Source: Bacteroidales bacterium UBA2287 | GTDB lineage: Bacteria > Bacteroidota > Bacteroidia > Bacteroidales > Tenuifilaceae | Assembly (NCBI GenBank): GCA_002345675.1 | Contig: DDWL01000051.1 | Span: 62,001 to 126,000 of the forward strand | Direction: 5' to 3' | DNA: 64,000 nt | Notes under the pieces: generated by a model | What the model saw: only the letters and a program-made list of their open reading frames with translations | Databases searched by the model: none | Told to the model about the DNA's origin: nothing | In this document: positions 1 to 8,804 of the stretch, one piece after another | Numbering within the stretch: the stretch's first letter is position 1 | Layout of the letters: each line of letters starts with the position of its first letter | Translations under genes and position numbers: made by a program

Positions 1-117
1 GTAAACACAATTCAAAATATTCCTGGAATTTTAAATACCGAAACATTTATTTCGCTCGACCAGGCTTTTGAACGCCAAGTTTACGTTAAGGACAAAACGA
101 TGCGTAAGGGGAAATAG
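1..117 (+). CDS. C-terminal end of a probable Lrp/AsnC-type ligand-binding domain protein (partial)
   Basis: An open frame enters from the left edge and stops with TAG at 115-117, giving the last 38 residues of a protein. The segment IPGILNTETFISLDQAFER resembles the last strand and helix of the Lrp/AsnC effector-binding (RAM) domain, where 'I..I.GV..TeT.iSL' is common; this is a family resemblance by eye. The N-terminus lies outside the window, so it cannot be told whether a DNA-binding helix-turn-helix is present or whether this is a stand-alone RAM domain. It converges on the histidine kinase gene with only 20 bp between the two stops. Confidence 0.55.
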   Translation, partial: VNTIQNIPGILNTETFISLDQAFERQVYVKDKTMRKGK

Positions 118-137
118 TTCTCGGACGGAGATTCGAG

Positions 138-2687
138 TTACGAAAGAAAGTTCGATAGTTTAATAAATAGTTCTTCCTTGCGAATTGGTTTAGTCATATA
201 GTCGGAGCACCCAGCGGCATAGCTTCGCTCCATTTCCTCTGTTACATAAAATGCCGTGTTTACAATAACTGGAATTTTTTGATCGATTTTTCTAATTCTT
301 TGCAAAGCTTTTAATCCATCCATTACGGGCATTTGTATGTCCATTAGAATTATGTCGATGCTTTTGTTTGTTGTGAAAATATCCACTGCTTCTTGTCCAT
401 TTTGCGCCCACAGCACTTTAGCGTTAGCAGCTGTTAAAAAGGCGCTTATAAGCTGAAAATTAGTGGCAACATCTTCGGCAACAAGAATGGTTTTTCCAGT
501 AAGTTTGTTGGCAATTTTCGAAGAATCGGGTTGTGGCTTTGTAGCTGTTTCGGGGTTTGCAGGTGTGTTGGGAACCGTAAAGTAAAAGGTTGACCCCTTG
601 CCCGGAAATGAGTCGAGCCAAATAGTTCCACCAAGATGCTTAACAAGTTCGCTACATATCGAAAGGCCAAGTCCAGTGCCTGGAAAAAGTTTACTCTCGT
701 TTTCGGCGTGCACCTTATTAAAACGGTTAAAAATTACCTTGTGTTTTTCGGGTGCTATTCCAATTCCAGTGTCCTTTATATAAAAAAGCACTTCGTTATT
801 CTCGTTAAACCGTACTCCAATGGTTATAAAGCCTTCGTTGGTAAACTTAATGGCATTCGAAAGTAGGTTTAGTAGAATTTGCTTTAACCTTATTTTGTCG
901 GTGTTTATCGTTAACGTTTTGGGTATTTGGTCGAAATCTTGAATAATTTGAATATTGGGTTTTTGGCACTTGTCCCTTTCAATTTCGAAGTGTAGAAGCA
1001 AATCGTTTAGGGTTTCAAAAATGTTAACGGGTTTTATCTTGGTTTTTAGTTGACCCGCTTCAATCATCGAAATGTCGAGAATGTCGTTAATAATGTTCAT
1101 TAAAACCTCGCCATTACTTCTAATAATTTTAACGTATTCGGCCTTTAACTCTTCGCTCGATTCGGGGTCGGTAAGCAGGTATGAGAACCCAACAATTGCG
1201 TTCATTGGGGTTCGTATTTCGTGACTCATATTTGCCAAAAATGCGGTTTTTAGCCTATCCGATTCCTCCGCTTTTTCTTTGGCTACCTGAAGGTCTTGGG
1301 TTCGTTGTTCAACAATGCTTTCGAGGAGCATTTGGTGCTCCTGTAAGGTTGCTTCAACTGCTTTTCGCTGCGATATTTCTTCGAGCAGTTTAACGTTTAC
1401 CCTGCTTTTATAGCGAAACCTACTGTAAATAATGTATGTAAAGCTTATTAGTAAAAGGAACAAGCTGCCCATTAGTAAAAACAGGAATTGAGTTCGGCTT
1501 TTCTCGGATTCTTTTAAAAGTTTTTCTTTTGTTAAGAGTTCTATTTGACGTTGCTTTGCCTGCACTTGGTATCGTGCTTCGAGTTCGACTAAAAGTTTTC
1601 GTTTTTCTTCGCTAAAAACCGAATCTCTAAGGGTGTTATACTTGTTGTAGTAGTCGAAAGCTCTTCGGTAGTCGCCCCTTTCGGAGTAGACCTCCGAAAG
1701 CCCTTTGGTAATATTTACAAGTAGCGTATTTGAGTTAGTGCCAGTAGCGATAAGAAGTGCCTCCTCAAAAACGGCAAGTGCTTGTGCGCTTCTTTTCTTG
1801 TGAAAATTTGTTCGCCCTATGTAGTATAGGGAGTTTGCCATCCCTTCGGGATTTTTAATATTTGTAAATAGCTGGTTGGCTTCCTGAAAGTAGGCAAGGG
1901 CTTGGTCGATTTCGTGCTTATTAAAAAAAACAGTTCCAATATTTAGTAGCGTATTTGCATAACCAAGGGGATCGTCGTTTTTACTTTTTAGCGATAGCGA
2001 TTTGCGAAGGCATTCGAGGGCAAGGTCGTAACGATTAAGTTCGGAGTATATTCGCCCCATGTTATTATATGCCTTTCCCATTCCGTCGTTATCTTTTACT
2101 TCTTGGCTTATTTTTAGGCTCTTTTGGTAAAAGTCGAGGGCAATAACTTTTTCGCCAAAGTAAAAGTAAATGTTTCCGGTTTCGCGAACAAGTTCCGATA
2201 GCTTTTCCTTATTGCCCATTTTGCCAACAATGGCAAATGCGTTTTGGGTGAAATCGAGAGCCTTTTTAAAGTCGCCAATTCGAGTATGAATTTGCCCCAA
2301 AACTTGGTATGTTTCCGAAATGCCAAGACTGTCGCCTTTTTCTAAGTAGTATTTTTCTGCGCGTTCAATCCAGTCGAGTGCCGAGCTGTAATTGCCAAGA
2401 ATATAGTATGCTTTCGCTAAACAGGTTTGTGCTATGGCAAGTTTATCAGGGTTGTTAAGGGTTTGGGCCAAGGCTATTGCCATGTTTGCGTACTCAGCGG
2501 CTTCGTCTGGTTTTTTAAGCCTTACCTGATTTGAGTAGGAAATTAGTATGTCGAGGCGCTGTTCGTTCGATGAAGCTTCGAGTAGCCTGTTTGCCGAGTC
2601 TTGGCTTAATGAGCCGCCATTGCTTATTCCTGCTGGAAAAAGTAATAGGAGCATTAACCCTGCTATTTTAAATGGCCTAAAAAGCAT
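138..2687 (-). CDS. TPR-containing hybrid histidine kinase with receiver domain
   Basis: An 849-residue membrane sensor. Residues 1-25 form a signal peptide. About 30-360 is a run of tetratricopeptide repeats (periodic A..Y....G....A...), expected outside the inner membrane, and is followed by a charged coiled coil. A single membrane segment lies at about 399-421. The cytoplasmic part has a second coiled coil, a HisKA dimerisation domain with MSHEIRTPMN (phosphorylated His489), an HATPase domain (N-box near 609, then DTGIGI and GTGLGL), and a C-terminal receiver from about 735 with ILMDIQMPVMDG (acceptor Asp783) and a conserved MTKP lysine. No DNA-binding domain follows, so the phosphoryl group must go to another protein. 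The gene is monocistronic by spacing, with 142 bp to the next gene upstream on the same strand. The ligand is unknown. Confidence 0.93.
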   Translation of the reverse strand: MLFRPFKIAGLMLLLLFPAGISNGGSLSQDSANRLLEASSNEQRLDILISYSNQVRLKKPDEAAEYANMAIALAQTLNNPDKLAIAQTCLAKAYYILGNYSSALDWIERAEKYYLEKGDSLGISETYQVLGQIHTRIGDFKKALDFTQNAFAIVGKMGNKEKLSELVRETGNIYFYFGEKVIALDFYQKSLKISQEVKDNDGMGKAYNNMGRIYSELNRYDLALECLRKSLSLKSKNDDPLGYANTLLNIGTVFFNKHEIDQALAYFQEANQLFTNIKNPEGMANSLYYIGRTNFHKKRSAQALAVFEEALLIATGTNSNTLLVNITKGLSEVYSERGDYRRAFDYYNKYNTLRDSVFSEEKRKLLVELEARYQVQAKQRQIELLTKEKLLKESEKSRTQFLFLLMGSLFLLLISFTYIIYSRFRYKSRVNVKLLEEISQRKAVEATLQEHQMLLESIVEQRTQDLQVAKEKAEESDRLKTAFLANMSHEIRTPMNAIVGFSYLLTDPESSEELKAEYVKIIRSNGEVLMNIINDILDISMIEAGQLKTKIKPVNIFETLNDLLLHFEIERDKCQKPNIQIIQDFDQIPKTLTINTDKIRLKQILLNLLSNAIKFTNEGFITIGVRFNENNEVLFYIKDTGIGIAPEKHKVIFNRFNKVHAENESKLFPGTGLGLSICSELVKHLGGTIWLDSFPGKGSTFYFTVPNTPANPETATKPQPDSSKIANKLTGKTILVAEDVATNFQLISAFLTAANAKVLWAQNGQEAVDIFTTNKSIDIILMDIQMPVMDGLKALQRIRKIDQKIPVIVNTAFYVTEEMERSYAAGCSDYMTKPIRKEELFIKLSNFLS

Positions 2688-2782
2688 ACTCTTATAAATA
2701 GTGTTTTATAAACAAATGAAAGTTAGGGTGTAAGTTATCGATTTTTTAGTTAATGCAGATAGTGTGCATCAAATTATTTTTT

Positions 2783-2807
2783 ATAAAAAAAGGGGCACTT
2801 GGCCCCT
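2783..2807 (-). terminator. Rho-independent terminator of the small acidic-protein gene
   Basis: On the minus strand, a GC stem (AGGGGC/GCCCCT arms at 2791-2796 and 2802-2807) is followed directly by eight T residues. It sits about 23 bp past the stop of the 73-residue protein gene and fits an intrinsic terminator for it. Confidence 0.7.
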
Positions 2808-2829
2808 GCGGTTTTTATGCTTCTATTTT

Positions 2830-3051
2830 CTATTCATCGTCGTCGTCTAATTCTTCATCGTCAAAGTTGTCAAGTAGTTCGTCATCTTTGTAGTCTAAAT
2901 CCAAGTCTTCAAGTTCATCGATTTCCTGAAATAAGGCTCGCTTAACATTTTTCTCTTTTTTAACGGGTTTTAACTTACGACCCATTTTTAAATCATCGGC
3001 TTCGGATGAAACCTTCAATTCAGGTTTCCGCAGATCCTTCTTCGCTTTCAT
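2830..3051 (-). CDS. Small charge-polarised protein of unknown function
   Basis: A 73-residue protein with a lysine-rich first half (MKAKKDLRKPELKV) and an extremely acidic second half that ends in a run of Asp and Glu (DDEELDDDDE). It has no signal peptide and no membrane segment, so it should be cytosolic and largely disordered. I believe it real because an ATG start, consistent codon use and a good terminator immediately downstream frame it, and no competing ORF overlaps. The acidic tail could bind a basic protein or nucleic-acid-binding partner, but that is speculation; I do not recognise the family. Confidence 0.72.
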   Translation of the reverse strand: MKAKKDLRKPELKVSSEADDLKMGRKLKPVKKEKNVKRALFQEIDELEDLDLDYKDDELLDNFDDEELDDDDE

Positions 3052-3180
3052 TTCTGGTTTTGTTTGAAAATTTAGCTTAAATGGTTAAATAATTTAGTTG
3101 TTAAACGAAAAAAATATGTTTTGGTTTTGATGCAATTTTAATACATTTTTTGTTTCGACCAAACGCCCTATGAAAAGAAT

Positions 3181-5988
3181 TTACATTTTAACCGAAATGA
3201 GTACTATTTTTTCAACTTTTCCGTCGGCGTCAATTACGGGCGAGAAGGTTTCGTTAAGTGTTACCTTTTCGCCATTTAGCGAACCCTTGAATACGCGCTG
3301 ACGAACAACTCCGTTTCGAAGATCGGTCCAAAGTTCGCTGTACTCGCTTGTACTTTCGTTTTTAAGGGCAAAGAACTCTTTGTGAGGTCTTCCGGCAATT
3401 TCGGCATTTCGAACACCCATAAGGCTAAGCATTTGCTCGTTTGCTCGGGTAAACGAACCCTCAGGGGTTAGTTCGGCAATAAACATGCTGGCGTCAATGG
3501 CTTTGGTAATTGCCTTGTACTCTTTTTCGCAGCGGTTTAGCTTATTTTTAAATATTTCGGCTTCGTGAGCTTTTTGCTGGGCATCGATTTCGGCAACTTT
3601 AACATCGGTAATTATTTTACTTATGCCCCAAACGCCAATAATTTCACCAGCCTTGCTTACTAAAGGCATTTTAGTAGTGGAAACCCACTGTTCGCGACCA
3701 TCCTCAAACTTTTCTTGTACCACATGGTCGACAATTGGATTTAGGCTTCGCATAATGTTTTGCTCTTCGGTAAACGCCTTTTGAGCATGATCTTGGGTGT
3801 GAAAATCGAAATCGGATTTGCCAATAAGCTCATCGGCCGAACTGGCTTGGAATAGGCTAATCATCGACTTGCTAATGCGCAAGAATCGGCTGTTGGTATC
3901 CTTAAAGTAAACAAAGTCGGGAATATTCTCCATTAGCGCATTTAAAAGGGCAATTTCTTGCTTTAGCGAGTCTTGCATTTGCTCTTGCTCAATGCGTTTG
4001 CGGTCCATTTCTTCCTGCGTTGCCTGAAGTTCTTCCATGTTTTGGCGCATTTCCTCCTCTTGGGCAAGCATTTCTTCGGCTTGCTGCTGCGACTTGGCTA
4101 AAAGCTCGGCTGTGCGAATATTAATGCGTACGCTCGAAAGTGTTGATGCAATGCTTTCCGAAATTTTCTCGATAAACTCAATTTGGTGCTTTTCGTAAAC
4201 CTTAAACGAGGCTATTTCGAGTACTCCTAAAACCTCGTCGTTAGTTTTAAGGGGAACAAGTAGTAAACAGCGAGGCCGATCGTGACCAAGACCGCTGGTT
4301 ACTTTTATGTAATCGGCTGGAACTTGGGTCATAAAAATTGTTTTATGCTCCCTAAAGCACCTGCCAATAAGCCCTTCGTTAAGTTCAATGGTTTTCTCGA
4401 GAAACTTCCTGCGGTCATAGGCGTAACAGGCTGTCATTTCGAGTATTGGGTTCTTTTTGTCGTTGTCGTTGTAAACGTATATTCCGCCTAAACTTGAATT
4501 GGTGAAGCTAACAAGATTTTGTACAATACTGTACGATAGTTCGTTAATGCTATTGCTGTTTTGTCGAAGAATTTCGCCAAACATTGCTAATCCCTGTGTT
4601 GCCCAGTTTTGCTTTTGTTCCTCGGCTTTGCGGTCGAGTTCGAACTCGCGAGCATGTTTTAAACTTTTTTGCATTTCGAGTAGCGAAATTCCTAAAATAT
4701 CCTTTTCGCCAAGTAGTTTGAACTCTGCATCGAGGTTGCCCTTGCCAATTTCGCGCGCAAAGTTTTCGGTTAGGTTTAGCCCTTCAATTAGCTGGTTAAC
4801 CGATTTTGCCATGTCCTCAAGTTCGTCGCCGCTGGCAATGTTTAGCAGTTTTGTTTGGTCAATGTCGCCTTGAGCCAAATCTTTTAAAACATTAGTAGTT
4901 TCGTTAATGGGTTTGGTAATTGAAAGGGCAATATAGTAAAGTACAAAGCCAAGGATTATTAGCCCCAAAAGTGCAACTAAAAGCCCACTTATCATCGAGT
5001 TTCGGGCTTGCACCATAATTTCATCAACAGGAATTGAAATGGCAATAGCCCAAGGTGTAGTGGTGGATGCTATTGTAATTGGGGTAATAAAATTAATATA
5101 TTCAACCCCTTCAAAGGTCCACTTATAAGAGTATGCCGATCCTCTGCTGATTTTAGCTTTAATGGAATGTTCAGCTTCAATGTCGGGATAAACTTCTTCG
5201 AATAATTTACCTGCATAAAGCACATTAGTGTGCGCTATAATTGAACTACTGTTAGAAAGCAGCTGAGAAAATGTATTGGGGTATGGTTTTATGCGTTTAA
5301 TGTTTTCCTGAAACTTGTCGAGACTTATGTCGACACCAGCTAGCCCTACAAAGTTTCCATCTTTGCGAATGGGAACACAAAGGCTGGTAACAAGAAAATT
5401 ATTTACCCCATCGAATGTGTAGAAGTAAGGGTCGAGAACTGTTTCGGCATTAGTGCTTTTTGCTTTGTAGTAGCCGCTTGTAAGAATATCGCCTGTTGTA
5501 TTTTTGTGTTCAATAAGAATTTGGCTCAAGTTACCTTTCATAAAAGCCGATACCGACTTCCGTCCAAAGTTCTTTTTATAGTTGGGGCGGATTGCATAGT
5601 ACTCAAAGTTCATCCAAACAGCAATGTAGCGAAGGTTTTGCTCAACTTGATTTTTGATAATGTTGTAATATATCGAGTCGCGGGTTAGCGAGTCGATTTT
5701 GTAGTAGCCGCCTAACGCATGAGCAAGTGAGCGTGAAAAGCCCAAGTCGTTTTCGAGTTCTGCCCTAATTTGATTTGCTGCATTTTGCGAGTAGTACTCG
5801 GCAATTTCCATGGCATTATTCATTGCCATTTTATAGGTGCGGTACTGAATAAAAATGCCTATTCCTGCCAGTATTGCTATTGATGTAACCAGAACAAAGA
5901 TTAGAATCTTGGTTCTAATTTTCATTTTAAAGCGAATGTCCATGCTTTTGTTGTTAGCCCTAAAAGGGGTTAGTTTACTTTTTGCCAC
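3181..5988 (-). CDS. Membrane sensor with Cache, HAMP, GAF and two PAS domains, no output domain
   Basis: A 935-residue protein. A membrane helix at about 24-46 and a second at about 331-353 enclose a roughly 285-residue extracytoplasmic domain of double-Cache type (e.g. LVTSLCVPIRKDGNFVGLAGVDISL). After TM2 come a HAMP linker (about 354-405), a GAF domain (about 465-630, LLVPLKTNDEVLGVLEIASF), a long coiled coil containing EEEMRQNMEELQATQEEM, a PAS domain (about 675-800) and a second PAS domain that runs to the C-terminus. There is no histidine kinase, GGDEF, EAL, phosphatase or methyl-accepting hairpin after the last PAS. It is paralogous through the HAMP-GAF-coil region to the divergent gene at 6427-8784. 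Met16 and Met23 are alternative starts; Met1 is kept because it adds only a short basic segment. Confidence 0.9.
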   Translation of the reverse strand: MAKSKLTPFRANNKSMDIRFKMKIRTKILIFVLVTSIAILAGIGIFIQYRTYKMAMNNAMEIAEYYSQNAANQIRAELENDLGFSRSLAHALGGYYKIDSLTRDSIYYNIIKNQVEQNLRYIAVWMNFEYYAIRPNYKKNFGRKSVSAFMKGNLSQILIEHKNTTGDILTSGYYKAKSTNAETVLDPYFYTFDGVNNFLVTSLCVPIRKDGNFVGLAGVDISLDKFQENIKRIKPYPNTFSQLLSNSSSIIAHTNVLYAGKLFEEVYPDIEAEHSIKAKISRGSAYSYKWTFEGVEYINFITPITIASTTTPWAIAISIPVDEIMVQARNSMISGLLVALLGLIILGFVLYYIALSITKPINETTNVLKDLAQGDIDQTKLLNIASGDELEDMAKSVNQLIEGLNLTENFAREIGKGNLDAEFKLLGEKDILGISLLEMQKSLKHAREFELDRKAEEQKQNWATQGLAMFGEILRQNSNSINELSYSIVQNLVSFTNSSLGGIYVYNDNDKKNPILEMTACYAYDRRKFLEKTIELNEGLIGRCFREHKTIFMTQVPADYIKVTSGLGHDRPRCLLLVPLKTNDEVLGVLEIASFKVYEKHQIEFIEKISESIASTLSSVRINIRTAELLAKSQQQAEEMLAQEEEMRQNMEELQATQEEMDRKRIEQEQMQDSLKQEIALLNALMENIPDFVYFKDTNSRFLRISKSMISLFQASSADELIGKSDFDFHTQDHAQKAFTEEQNIMRSLNPIVDHVVQEKFEDGREQWVSTTKMPLVSKAGEIIGVWGISKIITDVKVAEIDAQQKAHEAEIFKNKLNRCEKEYKAITKAIDASMFIAELTPEGSFTRANEQMLSLMGVRNAEIAGRPHKEFFALKNESTSEYSELWTDLRNGVVRQRVFKGSLNGEKVTLNETFSPVIDADGKVEKIVLISVKM

Positions 5989-6064
5989 TTAATTAGCATA
6001 TGCTTGCTAAAGAGCTTAAAAATACGAAATGTTTTAATCCGTGCAAAAAAATAGTGGGAATAGC

Positions 6065-6306
6065 AGGGCAAACGCAATTAAAAAATAGTGTCCCGTTAGG
6101 GACAAAATATCGGTAAAAGATATTACAAAACCCAATTTCTCTGTGCCGTTAGGTACAGAATATTCCGTACCTAACGGCACGGTTTTCATAAACTGTATGT
6201 GAGTTCTACCGACATTTTGTCCCTGACGGGACATTAAAGCAAATACGGAAATTCTAATTGGTGTACAGATATAGCATTTTAAGCAATTGTTAAATGCGTT
6301 TGCCCT
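6065..6306. repeat. MITE-like palindromic element, copy 1
   Basis: About 242 bp with three nested inverted repeats. The ends read agggcaaacgcaatta (6065-6080) and its near complement taaatgcgtttgccct (6291-6306). Inside, tgtcccgttagggacaaaat (from 6089) is mirrored by attttgtccctgacgggaca (ending 6233), each followed outward or inward by a tatcggta-like tract. At the centre lies a 38-bp palindrome (6143-6180) with 14-bp perfect arms and a gaatattc core, broken by one A-C mismatch. No ORF in it looks real. It fills most of the gap between the two divergent sensor genes. A related, longer copy occurs at about 15876-16400. Confidence 0.8.
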
Positions 6307-6426
6307 ATAGGAAAAGGTGTGTGCGAATCGTTTTTTATAAAATCAGCATAAATTATTCATATTCTCTTTACTCTCGCTTTAATTCCAAGTAATAAGGGTT
6401 GGTTAGGTTTGCAAAAAATTAGAATA

Positions 6427-8784
6427 ATGAATTTAAATAATTTCTCGATAAAGAAGTTGCTTTTCCTTATCGCATTCCTAATTGCCTTTGTGTTAGTAAT
6501 TATAGGGCTTACAACAAACCATTACATTAACAAGTCGTTTTCGCAGTTCGATTTATTGATGAAAATTGACGAAGTGCTTAGGGTTGAACTTCAGCTTCGG
6601 AAGGCCGAAAAAGATTTTTTACTGCGCGAAACCATAAATCCCGAATTCTTTAAATTTGGGAAAGGTCCATCCACTATTCAATTCGACTCCACTTCGCGAA
6701 ATGCGATTAAATTGATGAACAACCTTAAGGCAAATGAACTTGTTGAAGGAAATGCCTACGGAACCGAAATTAATAGCGCCATTGTTCTACTTAATAAGTA
6801 TAATGCCATTTTCCTTAAAATAAGTGATTTAACTTTGGAGAAAGGTTTCAAGGACTATGGGGTTGAGGGTCAACTTCGCCAAGCCATACATAATGTCGAA
6901 AAACTTCTAAACGAATCGAGCGACTACCGCTTTAGTACTTATATGTTAACCCTTCGAAGGCATGAAAAGGACTACCTGCTTAGGAAGGAGATTAAGTATA
7001 AGGATAGTTTTTGGGAGGTTCTTGAGAATTTCACAGCAGAAATTCGCAAGCAAGGAAACAGCAGCAGAAATACCCAAATAATAGCATCGCTAAGAGATTA
7101 TGGTAAACTTTTCAACCTGCTAATCGAAAATGGTCAACAAATTGGGCTGAACGAAAATGAGGCTCTCCTAAAGGATCTAAAAATAACAAGCGAGCAGTTC
7201 GAAAGTCAGCTTAAAGCGCTTCATGCCGAAATATACAATCAATCGAAAAGTGCAATACAAGTTGCAATCCTTACCCTCTTTGGGCTTATTATAGTTATTT
7301 CGGTTTTCGCAGTAAGTACAATTATTTGGGTTACAACCCATATCGTAAAGTCGATTCGTAAGCTAAGAGGTTTTGTTATTAGGTTAGGAAAGGGTGAACT
7401 ACCCGATGAAATGCAAATTGATGGCCAAAATGAAATAACCCAAATGGCCGAATCGATTAACGTACTAACAGTTAATTTAAAAAGTACTAGAGAATTTGCT
7501 ATTGAAGTAGGTAATGGGAATTTAGAGACAGAAGTAAATGTTTTTGGCAACCAAGGCGACCTTGGAGGTGCACTAATTGAAATGCGAAAGAAACTACTTC
7601 AGGTTTCCAAAGAAAGAGAAATGCAAGCTAACGATACTCGGCAACGTTTATGGGCTAACGAGGGAATGGCTCTTTTTGCGCAAATTCTTGGAAAACGAGA
7701 AATGTCCATCGACGATTTTGCTTTTGAAATACTAAAAAATATTGTTAAGTACACAAAGTCCAATCAGGCTGGTTTATTCCTGAAAAATGAGAATGGTGAG
7801 TTAGAACTAACTGCAGCCTATGCTTACGAGCGTCGAAAGTTCTTAAAAAAGAAACTTTTACCCAACGAGGGCTTAGTTGGTATGTGCTACCTCGAGGCCG
7901 AAACTTCGTACTTAACCGATATTCCCGAAAACTACCTTTTTATAACCTCGGGAATGGGGCAAGCATCGCCTAAATGCCTAATTCTGGTTCCTCTTAAAAG
8001 CGAGGTTGAAGTTATTGGAGTAATTGAAATGGCTTCGTTAAACGAGTATAGCCCATTCGAAATAGAGTTTATCGAAAAAGTAATTGAGAACGTCGCATCA
8101 ACTCTTACTATGGTTAGGGCAAGGGAAAACTCCAACGAACTGCTCCAAAAAATGAAAATGCAGGCCGAAGTTCTTGCAGAGCACGAGGAAGAGCTTAGGC
8201 AAAATATGGAGGAAATGCAAGCCACTCAAGAAACCATGACTTTGCGGGAAAGGGAACTGCTCGATGAAATTGAGGCGCAAAAAGGGAGCATTAGAAGTAT
8301 TAAAAATGAGTACCACAAAGAACTTGATAGAATTAAAGCGAAACAATACGAATTCGAATTGCTTAAGGGTGTAATTGATGGTTCCTTTATTGTAATTGAA
8401 ATAGCCCCCGATGGTTCGATTCTTAGGGCGAATCATAATTACTACAATACCGTGAAAGTAAATTCGTCCGACGAACGACCAACCATTTTCGATGGAAGTT
8501 TACCCGGCAGCGAGAGCCAAAACCGGAAGGAATGGAACCGAATTTTACTGGGCGAGAGTTTTAAGGGAATAATTCACCGTACCGATTTAAATGGAAACGG
8601 CATTGCCATTCAGGCTGTTTTCTCGCCTCAAATGGACGATTCGGAGGAGGAAGTAAGAAAAGTTATTTGCATTGGCCAAAGAATTGGACTTGTTGATGCT
8701 ATTGAACCCAACCAGGCTAAAGGAAACTGGTACAAAGACTTTATTGGCTCTCAAGGATTATTTCGAGAAACGGAAGTAAATTAG
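6427..8784 (+). CDS. Membrane sensor with helical periplasmic domain, HAMP, GAF and PAS-like domains, no output domain
   Basis: The frame opens at a TTG (6409), but the first ATG at 6427 gives a normal N-terminus (MNLNNFSIKKLLF...), so 785 residues are annotated. TM1 is at about 9-30 and TM2 at about 274-303. The region between them is all-helical with two R-[RK]-x-E-K-D-[FY]-L-L-R motifs (RKAEKDFLLR, RRHEKDYLLR), which are typical of helical bimodular (HBM) ligand-binding domains. A HAMP linker (about 304-355), a GAF domain (about 410-565), a coiled coil with HEEELRQNMEEMQATQE and a degenerate PAS-like C-terminal domain follow. As in its divergent paralogue at 3181-5988, no catalytic or methyl-accepting output domain is present. 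It converges with the next gene at a distance of 20 bp. Confidence 0.9.
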   Translation: MNLNNFSIKKLLFLIAFLIAFVLVIIGLTTNHYINKSFSQFDLLMKIDEVLRVELQLRKAEKDFLLRETINPEFFKFGKGPSTIQFDSTSRNAIKLMNNLKANELVEGNAYGTEINSAIVLLNKYNAIFLKISDLTLEKGFKDYGVEGQLRQAIHNVEKLLNESSDYRFSTYMLTLRRHEKDYLLRKEIKYKDSFWEVLENFTAEIRKQGNSSRNTQIIASLRDYGKLFNLLIENGQQIGLNENEALLKDLKITSEQFESQLKALHAEIYNQSKSAIQVAILTLFGLIIVISVFAVSTIIWVTTHIVKSIRKLRGFVIRLGKGELPDEMQIDGQNEITQMAESINVLTVNLKSTREFAIEVGNGNLETEVNVFGNQGDLGGALIEMRKKLLQVSKEREMQANDTRQRLWANEGMALFAQILGKREMSIDDFAFEILKNIVKYTKSNQAGLFLKNENGELELTAAYAYERRKFLKKKLLPNEGLVGMCYLEAETSYLTDIPENYLFITSGMGQASPKCLILVPLKSEVEVIGVIEMASLNEYSPFEIEFIEKVIENVASTLTMVRARENSNELLQKMKMQAEVLAEHEEELRQNMEEMQATQETMTLRERELLDEIEAQKGSIRSIKNEYHKELDRIKAKQYEFELLKGVIDGSFIVIEIAPDGSILRANHNYYNTVKVNSSDERPTIFDGSLPGSESQNRKEWNRILLGESFKGIIHRTDLNGNGIAIQAVFSPQMDDSEEEVRKVICIGQRIGLVDAIEPNQAKGNWYKDFIGSQGLFRETEVN

Positions 8785-8804
8785 AATATACCTTACGGTT
8801 TGAG

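Noticed and set aside
4499..4873. 124-codon plus-strand frame inside the Cache-HAMP sensor gene
   Set aside because: It lies entirely within the 935-residue gene on the other strand and is Ser/Cys-rich with no recognisable domain; the antisense of a low-stop region.
6034..6234. 66-codon minus-strand frame over the MITE-like element
   Set aside because: It is mostly palindromic repeat sequence (TIR and centre) and would not give a real protein.
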